Shown piece after piece: positions 1-6,223 of a DNA stretch of 9,225 nt. Source of the stretch: Actinomycetota bacterium (GTDB lineage Bacteria; Actinomycetota; Thermoleophilia; UBA2241); contig JAAYBE010000329.1 in the NCBI GenBank assembly GCA_012719015.1, positions 1 through 9,225 on the forward strand, in the 5' to 3' direction. Position numbers and translations under genes: made by a program. Numbering within the stretch: the first letter of the stretch is position 1; each line of letters opens with the position of its first letter. The notes below the pieces were generated by a model. The model ran no database searches. It was not told the DNA's origin and saw nothing but the letters and a program-made list of their open reading frames with translations.

Positions 1-1082
1 AGGCCGGCCAGCCACATCGTGGCGTTGATCGGGTTCTTGGGCGAATACCTCACCGGCACGATACCCCCGCCGGACTCGCACTCGACGTCGGAGTTGACCC
101 AGCGCCCGCCCACCGTCTCGTGCAGGGTGTGCTGGAGAGGGCCGTCGCAGGTCATCGTGGTCGCGTCGCCGAACACGATCTGGCCGACGTCCACCGTGAG
201 TCGCGACGCCGCATTGACCGCCTCGGCGACGGCGGCGGCGTCTGAGGTGTGCACGTGCCCCGGCCCCGACTTGTAACTCAGGAACTGAAGATGACACAGG
301 TGCGCCCGGTGTCCGTCCAGCGCCTTGATGGTCTCGATGGTCGTGCGGGCGCTCGTGCTGCGGCCCAGGTTGATCCCGTGGAGGTGGATCGAGTGCGGCA
401 GCTTCAGTTCATCCGCGCACCAGGCGAGCGTCTGCACGATCTGACGCGGCGTGCAGCCGTAGCCGATCACCTCGTCGTCCAGCTCGCTGACGTTCTTGCC
501 CCACTTCCAGTTCTCCACCCCGCCCGGGTTGACGATCTTGATGGCGTAGCCCTGCGTCGCGTTGAGGAGCCACGCCACGTAGTCCTTCGCCCGCTCCGGC
601 TCACCGTCGGCGATCGCCTGCATCACGAAGTGGTTGTTGCCCATCACGACGTAGACGCCGTTGTCGAGGTTCGGGGTGTCCTCCAGCTCCTCGTGCGCGT
701 GCCGGACGACGAGCGGGATCGCCGACGCCTGCATCACCGTCGTGTACCCCATCTCCGAGTACATGTAGCCGGTCGCCAGGGTCGTCGGGTTGGTGCCCGC
801 CGTCCCTGAACGCAGATCGCCGCGCAGCGCCCGCTCGCGCCCGCGGTGGTCCTCCGGCCGCAGCTTGCGTCCGGCGTTGACCTCGCCGCCCGCGATGTGG
901 GCGTGCGGGTCCACGCCTCCGGGCATGACGACCAGCCCCGATGCGTCGACCACCTCGGCCCGGGCGCGCTCGTCCGCGGGCGGCGGCGCGACCACGCGTC
1001 CGTCGTCGATCCAGACGTCGGCGACCTCTCCGTCCTTGCCGTTCTGCGGGTCGTAGACCCTGCCTCCAAGGATGCCGAGCAT
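1..1082 (-). CDS. fhcA: Formylmethanofuran dehydrogenase / formyltransferase-hydrolase complex subunit A (3' end cut by window)
   Basis: Zinc amidohydrolase subunit that handles formyl-methanofuran. In methylotrophic bacteria FhcA hydrolyses it to formate; in archaea FwdA/FmdA works with a Mo/W subunit to interconvert it with CO2. About 360 residues are visible. The N-terminus has the amidohydrolase strand ending in D-P-H-A-H (H60, H62), followed by the subunit-A signature GGEVNAGRKLRPEDHR. K182 in GYAIKIVNPGG is the expected carboxylated lysine and the HLH at 233-235 the next metal-ligand region. From memory, these correspond to H57, H59, K178 and H228 of archaeal FwdA. The later Asp ligand lies beyond the window edge. 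The ATG (1082-1080) overlaps the TGA of the upstream ATP-grasp gene (TGATG), so translation is probably coupled. Subunits B, C and D would be outside the window, so a bacterial Fhc cannot be separated from a true Fwd/Fmd. The symbol rests on co-occurrence with mtdB. Confidence 0.93.
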   Translation of the reverse strand, partial: MLGILGGRVYDPQNGKDGEVADVWIDDGRVVAPPPADERARAEVVDASGLVVMPGGVDPHAHIAGGEVNAGRKLRPEDHRGRERALRGDLRSGTAGTNPTTLATGYMYSEMGYTTVMQASAIPLVVRHAHEELEDTPNLDNGVYVVMGNNHFVMQAIADGEPERAKDYVAWLLNATQGYAIKIVNPGGVENWKWGKNVSELDDEVIGYGCTPRQIVQTLAWCADELKLPHSIHLHGINLGRSTSARTTIETIKALDGHRAHLCHLQFLSYKSGPGHVHTSDAAAVAEAVNAASRLTVDVGQIVFGDATTMTCDGPLQHTLHETVGGRWVNSDVECESGGGIVPVRYSPKNPINATMWLAG

Positions 1083-2335
1083 CAAAGGACCTCCTCGACG
1101 TATGGTCCCGGCGGTCCCTGCGCCGGGGTCTCGGTGCGGGCGAGCACACGGGCACCCGTCTCCGGCGCCGGTCCGGGCTGCACGCCCGCGACCGGAGCCT
1201 CGATCTCCTCGTACACGGCGGCGGCCGCCCGCCGGAGCCCGGTGAGGCACGCGGCGCGACTCGCACCTGCACTGCGCACGCTGCAGACCGGGTGGCCCTT
1301 CTCGATCCGCTGACCCGGCCACGGGACGTCGCTCCTCCCGCGCAGCCGCCAGTCGGTCGTCGCCGGCATCGTGCACATCCTGCGAGCGTACACCACTCCC
1401 TTGGCCGCGTGCCCCTGCGGGGCCGTCTCGAGGAGGTCGGCGGGCAGGCGCCCCTCGCACGCCGCGACGTGGAGAGCGAACAGACTGCGACCGACGGCCG
1501 CCTCCGCGAGCTCCATGGAAGCGGTGAAGCGCGGATTGACCTCGATCAGCCACAGTCGCAGCGCTCCGTGCACGTCGCGCTCCACCACACAGTCGAGACC
1601 GTTGAGCCCGCGCAGACCGTAGTGCCTGGTCAGCACGGTCGCCGCCCGGCGCGCCTGCGGGAGCAGGGCGTCGGCCTCGGCGGGTGCGGTCGTGAACGGC
1701 ACGAGGTTGCCGCACCAGGTGAAGCCCCGCGCGCCGAGCCGGCGACGGCCGATCAACTGCTCACTCACGGCCAGCACACGGGCGCCCTGGCCGTCGGCCA
1801 CGAACGCCACCGACGCCGGCCGGCCGGGGATCTCGGCCTGCAGCAGGTGGTCCGCGTCCAGCGCCCTGCCGCACCAGCGGCGCACGCCGTGTCCGCCGCC
1901 GCTGCGCCGGCGCTTGCGCAACCACCTCACGCCGGCGCGCGCGCGTCTCTCTTCGCCCGGGAGCAGCGTCTCCGGTACGGCGATGCCGGCGGCCGCGCAG
2001 ACACGCCGCAACGAGGCCCAGTCCCGCACCCGGGCCAGGGTGGCGGCGTCGTTGCCGATCACCCGGGCCCAGCCGGAGATCTCCCCCACGACCTCGGGGT
2101 GGTTCTCCAGGTTGGCGGTGTACACGACCGCATCCGCCCGCAGGCGGCGCGCGGCGGTCGCGAGGCCCTGCGCCGTCAGCGGCAACCCGAGGTCGCGACC
2201 CACGGCGTAGGACTCGCAGGCCTGCGCCAGATCGCGGTCGCCGAAGAAGTCGGCCGCCACCACTTCCTCGCCGGTCAGCGCGGCGGACTCCGCCAGCGCC
2301 CGGACGCTCACGCCGATGAGCGCGAGTCGCGTCAC
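1082..2335 (-). CDS. ATP-grasp carboligase-like protein of H4MPT gene clusters (COG2232 / Orf17-like)
   Basis: A 417-residue ATP-grasp protein, predicted to join a carboxylate to an amine or thiol at the expense of ATP. Visible features are an N-terminal nucleotide-fold start (MTRLALIGVSVRALAESA), YTANLENHPE at 72-81, a glycine-rich loop RRRSGGGHGV at 142-151, LLQAEIPGRPASVAF at 164-178, GLNGLDCV at 243-250 and the Mg-ATP motif WLIEVNPRFT at 262-271 with E265 and N267. This matches the Orf17 family that accompanies H4MPT genes in methylotrophs. A role in building methanopterin or methanofuran is inferred from that company; no reaction can be assigned from sequence. The GTG start (2335-2333) overlaps the mtdB TGA as GTGA, which fixes the start well. 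The C-terminal ~40 residues are Pro/Ala/Gly-rich and look divergent. Confidence 0.85.
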   Translation of the reverse strand: MTRLALIGVSVRALAESAALTGEEVVAADFFGDRDLAQACESYAVGRDLGLPLTAQGLATAARRLRADAVVYTANLENHPEVVGEISGWARVIGNDAATLARVRDWASLRRVCAAAGIAVPETLLPGEERRARAGVRWLRKRRRSGGGHGVRRWCGRALDADHLLQAEIPGRPASVAFVADGQGARVLAVSEQLIGRRRLGARGFTWCGNLVPFTTAPAEADALLPQARRAATVLTRHYGLRGLNGLDCVVERDVHGALRLWLIEVNPRFTASMELAEAAVGRSLFALHVAACEGRLPADLLETAPQGHAAKGVVYARRMCTMPATTDWRLRGRSDVPWPGQRIEKGHPVCSVRSAGASRAACLTGLRRAAAAVYEEIEAPVAGVQPGPAPETGARVLARTETPAQGPPGPYVEEVL

Positions 2336-3192
2336 CCGGCGAGTTCCTTCGCCGTGGCCATGATCCCCTCCGCGTCCAGGACGAGATCGTTCTGTTCGAA
2401 CAGACGTGCGACCGACCGCTTGTGCACCTTCATCTTGAGGTCGCCGATGCCGAGCGCCCCGAAGACGAGCTTGCCGTCGATCTCCTTGCCGTTCCAGGTC
2501 GCTTTGGTGCCCTCGACGCCGAGCGGCGGCACGGCGTTCACGTCGGCCAGCACCTGCAGGGTCTCGTGGCTCCTCCACAGGTCCTCGGGGATCAACTGCA
2601 CGCCCTCGACTCCTGTGCACACCACGGCGCGGGCGCCCTCCAGCACCTGCCGCGTCGCGGCGAGATCGGCCACCGCGGCCGCCGAGACGTCGACCCCGAA
2701 CCGCTCCTTGACGGCCGCCGACGCGGCCTCGGCGCGTTCCACGGTGCGCGAGGTCAGCACCACCTCGGCGCCCTCCGCGGCGAGCAGGCCGGCCGTCCGC
2801 TGGCCGACCGGCCCGGTGCCCGCCAGCACCACGACCTTCTGCCCGGCCACGGGCGTGGACCTGATGACCTTCACGACCGCCGCCGCAGCCGTGGTGTTGC
2901 AGCCGTTGGCGTCGAGCATCACCGAGACGCGCAGCGGGTCGAACAACGCACCGACCGCCTCCTTGAGGAGAGCCTCACCCTTGGCGACGTCGATACCGCC
3001 GATGAACACGGCGGTGTTCTTGAGGTCGCCCGGACCGCGCGTGAACATCGCGCCGTACACGAGATCGCGGACCTCCTCGGGTCTCACGTCGCCGTACTGG
3101 AGCAGCGCGTCGATCCCGGCGTCGTAAGCCGTGACGGCGTCGAACACGGCCGCCTGCCGGTCGCTGTCGAACTGGATGAGGATCTTCTTCAT
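2332..3192 (-). CDS. mtdB: NAD(P)-dependent methylene-tetrahydromethanopterin dehydrogenase
   Basis: Oxidises methylene-H4MPT to methenyl-H4MPT with NAD(P)+, a cytoplasmic central step of H4MPT-linked formaldehyde oxidation. The 286 residues equal the usual family length. Family landmarks are the start MKKILIQFDSD, TAVFIGGIDVAKGE at 60-73, the substrate-side block VMLDANGCNTTAAAA at 91-105, the Rossmann loop LAGTGPVG at 123-130 and the C-terminal block FGALGIGDLKMKVHK at 244-258. It resembles Methylobacterium MtdB throughout as I recall that sequence, and more than MtdA. The ATG at 3192 is preceded by AAGGAG at a normal distance; an upstream in-frame ATG at 3231 would add 13 residues absent from the family and lies inside a palindrome. 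It is the first gene of the operon mtdB-ATP-grasp-fhcA and is divergent from the DUF447 gene. Fae and Mch, which act before and after it, are not in the window. Confidence 0.95.
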   Translation of the reverse strand: MKKILIQFDSDRQAAVFDAVTAYDAGIDALLQYGDVRPEEVRDLVYGAMFTRGPGDLKNTAVFIGGIDVAKGEALLKEAVGALFDPLRVSVMLDANGCNTTAAAAVVKVIRSTPVAGQKVVVLAGTGPVGQRTAGLLAAEGAEVVLTSRTVERAEAASAAVKERFGVDVSAAAVADLAATRQVLEGARAVVCTGVEGVQLIPEDLWRSHETLQVLADVNAVPPLGVEGTKATWNGKEIDGKLVFGALGIGDLKMKVHKRSVARLFEQNDLVLDAEGIMATAKELAG

Positions 3193-3221
3193 GCCGCACT
3201 CCTTCCCGGCTCCGCGGCGCC

Positions 3222-3239
3222 CGTCCCGCACGCGGGACG
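3222..3239. promoter_or_regulatory. Palindrome between mtdB and the DUF447 gene
   Basis: CGTCCCGC-AC-GCGGGACG is a perfect 8-bp inverted repeat with a 2-bp spacer. It starts 30 bp upstream of the mtdB start codon and lies just upstream of the -10-like TATACT of the divergent DUF447 gene. The position suits an operator shared by both genes. Alternatively, it could form a hairpin in the mtdB leader. No regulator gene is present in the window. Confidence 0.45.
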
Positions 3240-3261
3240 CCGCACCACGATGATGTCACGG

Positions 3262-3267
3262 TATACT
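3262..3267 (+). promoter_or_regulatory. -10-like element for the DUF447 gene
   Basis: TATACT is one of the few AT-rich hexamers in this GC-rich sequence. It sits 58 bases before the preferred DUF447 start, which would give a leader of about 50 bases. No good -35 hexamer is visible 16-18 bp upstream, so the call rests on the -10 and its position alone. Confidence 0.4.
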
Positions 3268-3308
3268 CGTGTCGCGTCTCTTCACCTTGACGTTGCCCAC
3301 CTCGAGCC

Positions 3309-3313
3309 GGAGG
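3309..3313 (+). promoter_or_regulatory. Ribosome binding site of the DUF447 gene
   Basis: GGAGG, 11 bases before the ATG at 3325. It supports this start over the in-frame ATGs at 3250 and 3253. Those have no ribosome binding site, lie upstream of the -10-like TATACT, and would add residues unrelated to the family. Confidence 0.55.
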
Positions 3314-3324
3314 CTCACCCGTCC

Positions 3325-3915
3325 ATGCAGCAACTCCTCCGACAGCTCGGCCTCCGTCCCGGCTGGATCTACGAAGCGGTGGTGTGCACCTCCCTCGAGG
3401 GTCGCCCCCACGCCGCTCCGGCGGGCGTGGCCACCGACGACTGCCGGAGCCTGCGCCTCGACCTGTACGACACGTCCCGCACGCTCGGCGCGCTGCTCTC
3501 GAGCGGCGTGTTCGTCTGCGACCTCCCCGCGGGGGCGGACACGCTCTTCCGCGCGCTGTACGCCCCGGAGGAGTTGACCTTCGCGCGGGCGTCCCGGATC
3601 GACGCCCCTCGTCTGGCCGACTCGGCCGCGACCATCGAGCTCGTGGTCGTCAGCACGGCGCCTCGCGGCGGCCTCACCCGCGTCCGTGCGCGGGTCGTCG
3701 CCGTGACGCGCCATACCGACGTGCGGCTCATCAACCGCGCGGAGCCCCTGCTGGTCGAGAGCCTCATCCTCGCCACCCGCATCCGGCTCGCCGGCCGCGA
3801 GACCACGCTGGCCCAGTTGGACGAGAACCTGCGCGTCGCCGAGAAGGTCGCGCCGGGCTCGGCCGCCGCAGGGTCCCTGCGGCGGCTGCGGCGGCAGCTC
3901 GACGGACGCTCATAG
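3325..3915 (+). CDS. DUF447 family protein (COG2457), companion of H4MPT genes
   Basis: A 196-residue protein of the DUF447 family, common in archaea and found in bacteria with H4MPT genes. From the chosen start it reads MQQLLRQLGLRPGWIYEAVV, then G-R-P-H-A-A-P-A-G-V (26-35), the usual N-terminal pattern. The C-terminal half has NRAEPLLVESLILATRIRL (137-155), the other conserved block. The family is predicted to have a flavin-reductase-like split-barrel fold; the reaction is unknown, and a role in methanopterin or methanofuran metabolism is inferred from context only. It is the only plus-strand gene here, diverging from mtdB and converging on mptG. Its last six bases overlap the 3' end of mptG. 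It uses the only TAG stop in the window. No membrane segment or signal peptide is visible. Confidence 0.85.
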   Translation: MQQLLRQLGLRPGWIYEAVVCTSLEGRPHAAPAGVATDDCRSLRLDLYDTSRTLGALLSSGVFVCDLPAGADTLFRALYAPEELTFARASRIDAPRLADSAATIELVVVSTAPRGGLTRVRARVVAVTRHTDVRLINRAEPLLVESLILATRIRLAGRETTLAQLDENLRVAEKVAPGSAAAGSLRRLRRQLDGRS

Positions 3916-4881
3916 CTCCTCCCGGCGCACCTCGACCTGTGCCGGCGTGTTGCGTCCGTGACACACGAACACCGCCTCCCCGAGCGCACGGGCCGCGAGG
4001 AAATCCCGGGCACGCTCCTGCAGACGCCGCGCCGAGGGCTCCCGCACGACGCCGTAGACCGCCGGGCCCCACGAGCTCTGCCCGGCGCCGGCGGCGCCCT
4101 CCGAGAGCATGAGGGCGATCAGGTCCTCCGTCGCCGCGTGGGAGTACAACCCGCCCTGCACCTTGGCGAAGTACGACCCGGTCCGGGAGTCGATCGCCGT
4201 GAGGGCGCGTCCGAACGCCTCGAGGTCCCGCTCCACCAGCGCGGGCATCAGCTGGAGCTGCGTGATGCGGCAGACCTCCTCGGAGACGCGCACCGAGGGC
4301 TCAAGCGCAGCGAACACCTTCTCCTCACGGGTGCTGTTCAGGCCCTCCCCGCCCTTGGGCACGGCGACCACGAAGCACCAGTCGGCGGGCATGTCGTGTC
4401 GCCACACCACGGTGGCCACCCGGGAACGGTCCGCTCCGGCCAGCGCGACGCCGGCATCGACGATGAAGCCGCCGCCGGCGAAGGCCGCCACCCCGATCCC
4501 GGAGCGCCGGCCCCGGTTCACGGCCGCGGCGATCTCGGCGGTGTCGGTGTCGACCCGACAGATGGCGGCCAGGCCGGCGCCCACCGCCAGGGCGAGCTGC
4601 GTGCCGGAGCCGAGACCCACGTGCTCGGGGATCGCGTTCCGCACCGTCACCCGGACGCGAGGCTCCACGGCGAAGACCCCACAGAACCGCTGGACCGCGG
4701 CGCGGACCGCCTCGCGATCCTCGCCGTGTACCTCCAGAGTGTCGCTCTCCTCGACGACGACGGAGGTGGACGGCCTGTCGATCGCCACCCCGATGCTGCC
4801 GAAGCCGCGGCCCAGGTCCCGGCCCAGGTTGGTGAAGCCCAGGTGGAGGCGCGAGCCCGTCTCGACCGCCACCCTCGTCAC
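3910..4881 (-). CDS. mptG: Beta-ribofuranosylaminobenzene 5'-phosphate synthase (beta-RFAP synthase)
   Basis: Catalyses the first committed step of the methanopterin arm: condensation of PRPP with 4-hydroxybenzoate or 4-aminobenzoate, with loss of CO2 and pyrophosphate. The 323 residues match the family. It has a GHMP-kinase-like fold, with the start MTRVAVETGSRLHLGF, the glycine loop PEHVGLGSGTQLALAVGAGL at 85-104, RGRRSGIGVAAFAGGGFIVD at 123-142, LNSTREEKVF at 181-190 and the C-terminal AGAGQSSWGPAVYGVV at 264-279. The GTG start (4881-4879) overlaps the dmrB TGA as GTGA, so the two are translationally coupled. It is the last gene of isf-dmrB-mptG, and its 3' end overlaps the convergent DUF447 gene by 6 bases. 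Its presence shows that the host makes its own methanopterin-type cofactor. Confidence 0.93.
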   Translation of the reverse strand: MTRVAVETGSRLHLGFTNLGRDLGRGFGSIGVAIDRPSTSVVVEESDTLEVHGEDREAVRAAVQRFCGVFAVEPRVRVTVRNAIPEHVGLGSGTQLALAVGAGLAAICRVDTDTAEIAAAVNRGRRSGIGVAAFAGGGFIVDAGVALAGADRSRVATVVWRHDMPADWCFVVAVPKGGEGLNSTREEKVFAALEPSVRVSEEVCRITQLQLMPALVERDLEAFGRALTAIDSRTGSYFAKVQGGLYSHAATEDLIALMLSEGAAGAGQSSWGPAVYGVVREPSARRLQERARDFLAARALGEAVFVCHGRNTPAQVEVRREEL

Positions 4882-5441
4882 TGCGCGGCCCGCCTCCGCT
4901 CGAGATCCTGGATGATGCCCTCGATCTCGTCGGGTGACTCGAACACCGTGATGCCCTCCATCCCCCGCAGCTTGTCGGAGTTCTCCACGTCGATACGACG
5001 GATGCGGAGCTCCAGCTTCTCCCCTCCCGGCCGTGTCGTCACGGTGACCCCCTCACGCAGGTCGACCGGCATGATGAAGATGGGCGTGTCCGACTTGGCC
5101 GTCTGCCCCACCGCGTTGGTGAGCATCGTGTCCTCGATGCCGTAGACGATCTTCGCCACGGTGTTGGCGGTCGCGGGAGCGACCAGCAGGGCGTCGTACT
5201 CGCCGATCTGCAGCGGTCCCGTGATGAACGGCGAGTTCGCGTCCTTCTCGGCCTTGACCGAACGGGCGAGCGACGCGACCGCCTCCGTGAGCTTGTACCA
5301 GCGCAGCACGCGCACGCCGGCGATGGAGACGGCGGCGGTGATCTCGATGTCGTGCTGCTGTTTCACCGCCGCCATCGCGGCGACGGTCTCCGGCAGCTTG
5401 TCGCCTGACCCGGTGACGCCCCACACCAGTTTGAGCGTCAT
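4878..5441 (-). CDS. dmrB: Dihydromethanopterin reductase, archaeal flavoprotein type (DmrB/AfpA family)
   Basis: FMN protein of the archaeal-flavoprotein family. The bacterial member DmrB (Burkholderia) reduces dihydromethanopterin to H4MPT, the last step of cofactor synthesis. The 187-residue protein has a flavodoxin/decarboxylase-like N-terminus, LVWGVTGSGDKLPET (5-19). The core block IGEYDALLVAPATANTVAKI (79-98) is followed by GIEDTMLTNAVGQTAKSDTP and IFIMPVD, as expected for the family. It has no cysteine at all, so it cannot carry its own iron-sulfur cluster and must receive electrons from a partner. The isf-like gene immediately upstream is the obvious candidate. The start at 5441 is set by AGGAGG overlapping the isf TGA with an 8-base spacer. 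A second ATG at 5447 is only 2 bases from it. DmrB and a general AfpA role cannot be fully separated by sequence, but position next to mptG favours DmrB. Confidence 0.8.
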   Translation of the reverse strand: MTLKLVWGVTGSGDKLPETVAAMAAVKQQHDIEITAAVSIAGVRVLRWYKLTEAVASLARSVKAEKDANSPFITGPLQIGEYDALLVAPATANTVAKIVYGIEDTMLTNAVGQTAKSDTPIFIMPVDLREGVTVTTRPGGEKLELRIRRIDVENSDKLRGMEGITVFESPDEIEGIIQDLERRRAAQ

Positions 5442-5449
5442 GCGCATCG

Positions 5450-5455
5450 CCTCCT
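5450..5455 (-). promoter_or_regulatory. Ribosome binding site of dmrB inside the isf stop region
   Basis: On the minus strand AGGAGG begins with the A of the isf TGA stop. It is 8 bases from the ATG at 5441 and 2 bases from the ATG at 5447. It therefore selects the downstream ATG and links dmrB translation to termination of isf. Confidence 0.65.
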
Positions 5456-6075
5456 CAGGGACCGGCGCCGGCCACGAGCCCGGTCACGCGCACCAACATG
5501 TCCACCACGCGGCGGATCGCCGCGAGTCCCTCCTCGTCCGCCTGCACCCCGGCGGCGCCCTTGTCGCGCGACCAGACGGCCGCGCCGAGATTGGCCCCGA
5601 AGGCGCCGCCGCCGACGGGCAGCATCTCGTTGATGATGTAGAAGTCCTGGATGGAGCGGAGGGTGGGCTCCTGCCCGCCGCTGCGGTCGCCGCCCACGGC
5701 GATCCCCGCCCCGACCTTGTCGCGCAGCACCTGTGGGTGGGAGGCGACCAGCGCCCGGCACCGGTCGAGCATCGCCTTGAGCTGTCCGCTGATCTGTCCC
5801 TGATAGACGGGCGTGCCCAGGATCCACGCGTTGGCCCACATCATCTTGGGGTAGAGCTCCTCCATGTCGTCCTTGAAGGCGCAGCCCTGCTTCTTCCTCA
5901 CGCAGGCGTCGCAATGGACGCAGAACCCGATGGTCTTGCGATGCGCCGTGAAGTACTCGACCGCGGCGCCGTGCTTCTCCGCGGCGTACTCGAGGGCGTA
6001 GCGGACGGCGCTGTCGGTCGCCTTGCGACGCGAGCTCGCCGAGACCCCCAGCACTCTGATCGGGCTGTCGTTCAT
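5455..6075 (-). CDS. Iron-sulfur flavoprotein (Isf-like), NADPH-dependent FMN reductase fold
   Basis: A 206-residue flavodoxin-fold electron carrier. The N-terminal flavin loop is GVSASSRRKATDS (10-22). It is followed by the compact cysteine motif C52-x2-C55-x2-C58-x6-C65, the hallmark that separates iron-sulfur flavoproteins from plain FMN reductases and binds a [4Fe-4S] cluster. GTPVYQGQISGQLKAMLDR (87-105) is the second flavin-contact region and GGDRSGGQEPTLRS (128-141) the third. Archaeal Isf shuttles electrons between ferredoxin and other acceptors. Here the gene leads an operon with dmrB and mptG, so its inferred role is to feed electrons to DmrB. The start has an excellent GGAGGTGAG directly before the ATG, and a 12-bp GCGCCGCGGCGC palindrome (6085-6096) lies just upstream of that site. 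Confidence 0.87.
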   Translation of the reverse strand: MNDSPIRVLGVSASSRRKATDSAVRYALEYAAEKHGAAVEYFTAHRKTIGFCVHCDACVRKKQGCAFKDDMEELYPKMMWANAWILGTPVYQGQISGQLKAMLDRCRALVASHPQVLRDKVGAGIAVGGDRSGGQEPTLRSIQDFYIINEMLPVGGGAFGANLGAAVWSRDKGAAGVQADEEGLAAIRRVVDMLVRVTGLVAGAGP

Positions 6076-6110
6076 CTCACCTCCGCGCCGCGGCGCCCAC
6101 GGTTCTGAAG

Positions 6111-6135
6111 GGCGAGGGGCGGGGGCCCCTTCGCC
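6111..6135. other. Stable hairpin between the aquaporin and isf genes
   Basis: GGCGAGGGG (6111-6119) can pair with CCCTTCGCC (6127-6135) around a 7-base loop. In plus-strand RNA all pairs form if one G-U wobble is allowed; in minus-strand RNA that pair becomes a C-A mismatch. It may end the aquaporin transcript or lie in the isf leader. There is no U-tract on either side, so a terminator role is uncertain. Confidence 0.3.
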
Positions 6136-6182
6136 ATGTGGCCGGCACCCCGCCCCCCCACACACACGCCCCACGGCGCCGC

Positions 6183-6205
6183 GCCTCGGCCTCATCGGCC
6201 GGGGC
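6183..6205. terminator. Possible terminator hairpin after the aquaporin gene
   Basis: GCCTCGGCC (6183-6191) pairs with GGCCGGGGC (6197-6205) around the loop TCATC. The pairing contains one wobble in plus-strand RNA, or one C-A mismatch in minus-strand RNA. It starts 18 bases after the aquaporin TGA. No U-tract follows, as is common in GC-rich actinobacterial-type genomes, so termination is only suggested by position. Confidence 0.3.
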
Positions 6206-6223
6206 GACGCCTCTGCTTCTCTC

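Noticed and set aside
941..3127. Very long open frame on the plus strand opposite the ATP-grasp and mtdB genes
   Set aside because: It is antisense to two well-recognised genes and its product is Arg/Ala/Pro-rich low-complexity sequence, typical of the open opposite frames of GC-rich coding DNA.
3250..3324. Upstream ATG starts for the DUF447 gene (3250, 3253)
   Set aside because: They lack a ribosome binding site, lie upstream of the TATACT box, and add 24-25 residues not seen in the family; the ATG at 3325 has GGAGG.
5442..5447. ATG at 5447 as the dmrB start
   Set aside because: It is only 2 bases from the Shine-Dalgarno sequence; the ATG at 5441 has an 8-base spacer and begins at the family N-terminus.
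6155..6168. CCCCCC and ACACAC low-complexity run as a repeat or recombination site
   Set aside because: It is too short and simple, and there is no second copy in the window.
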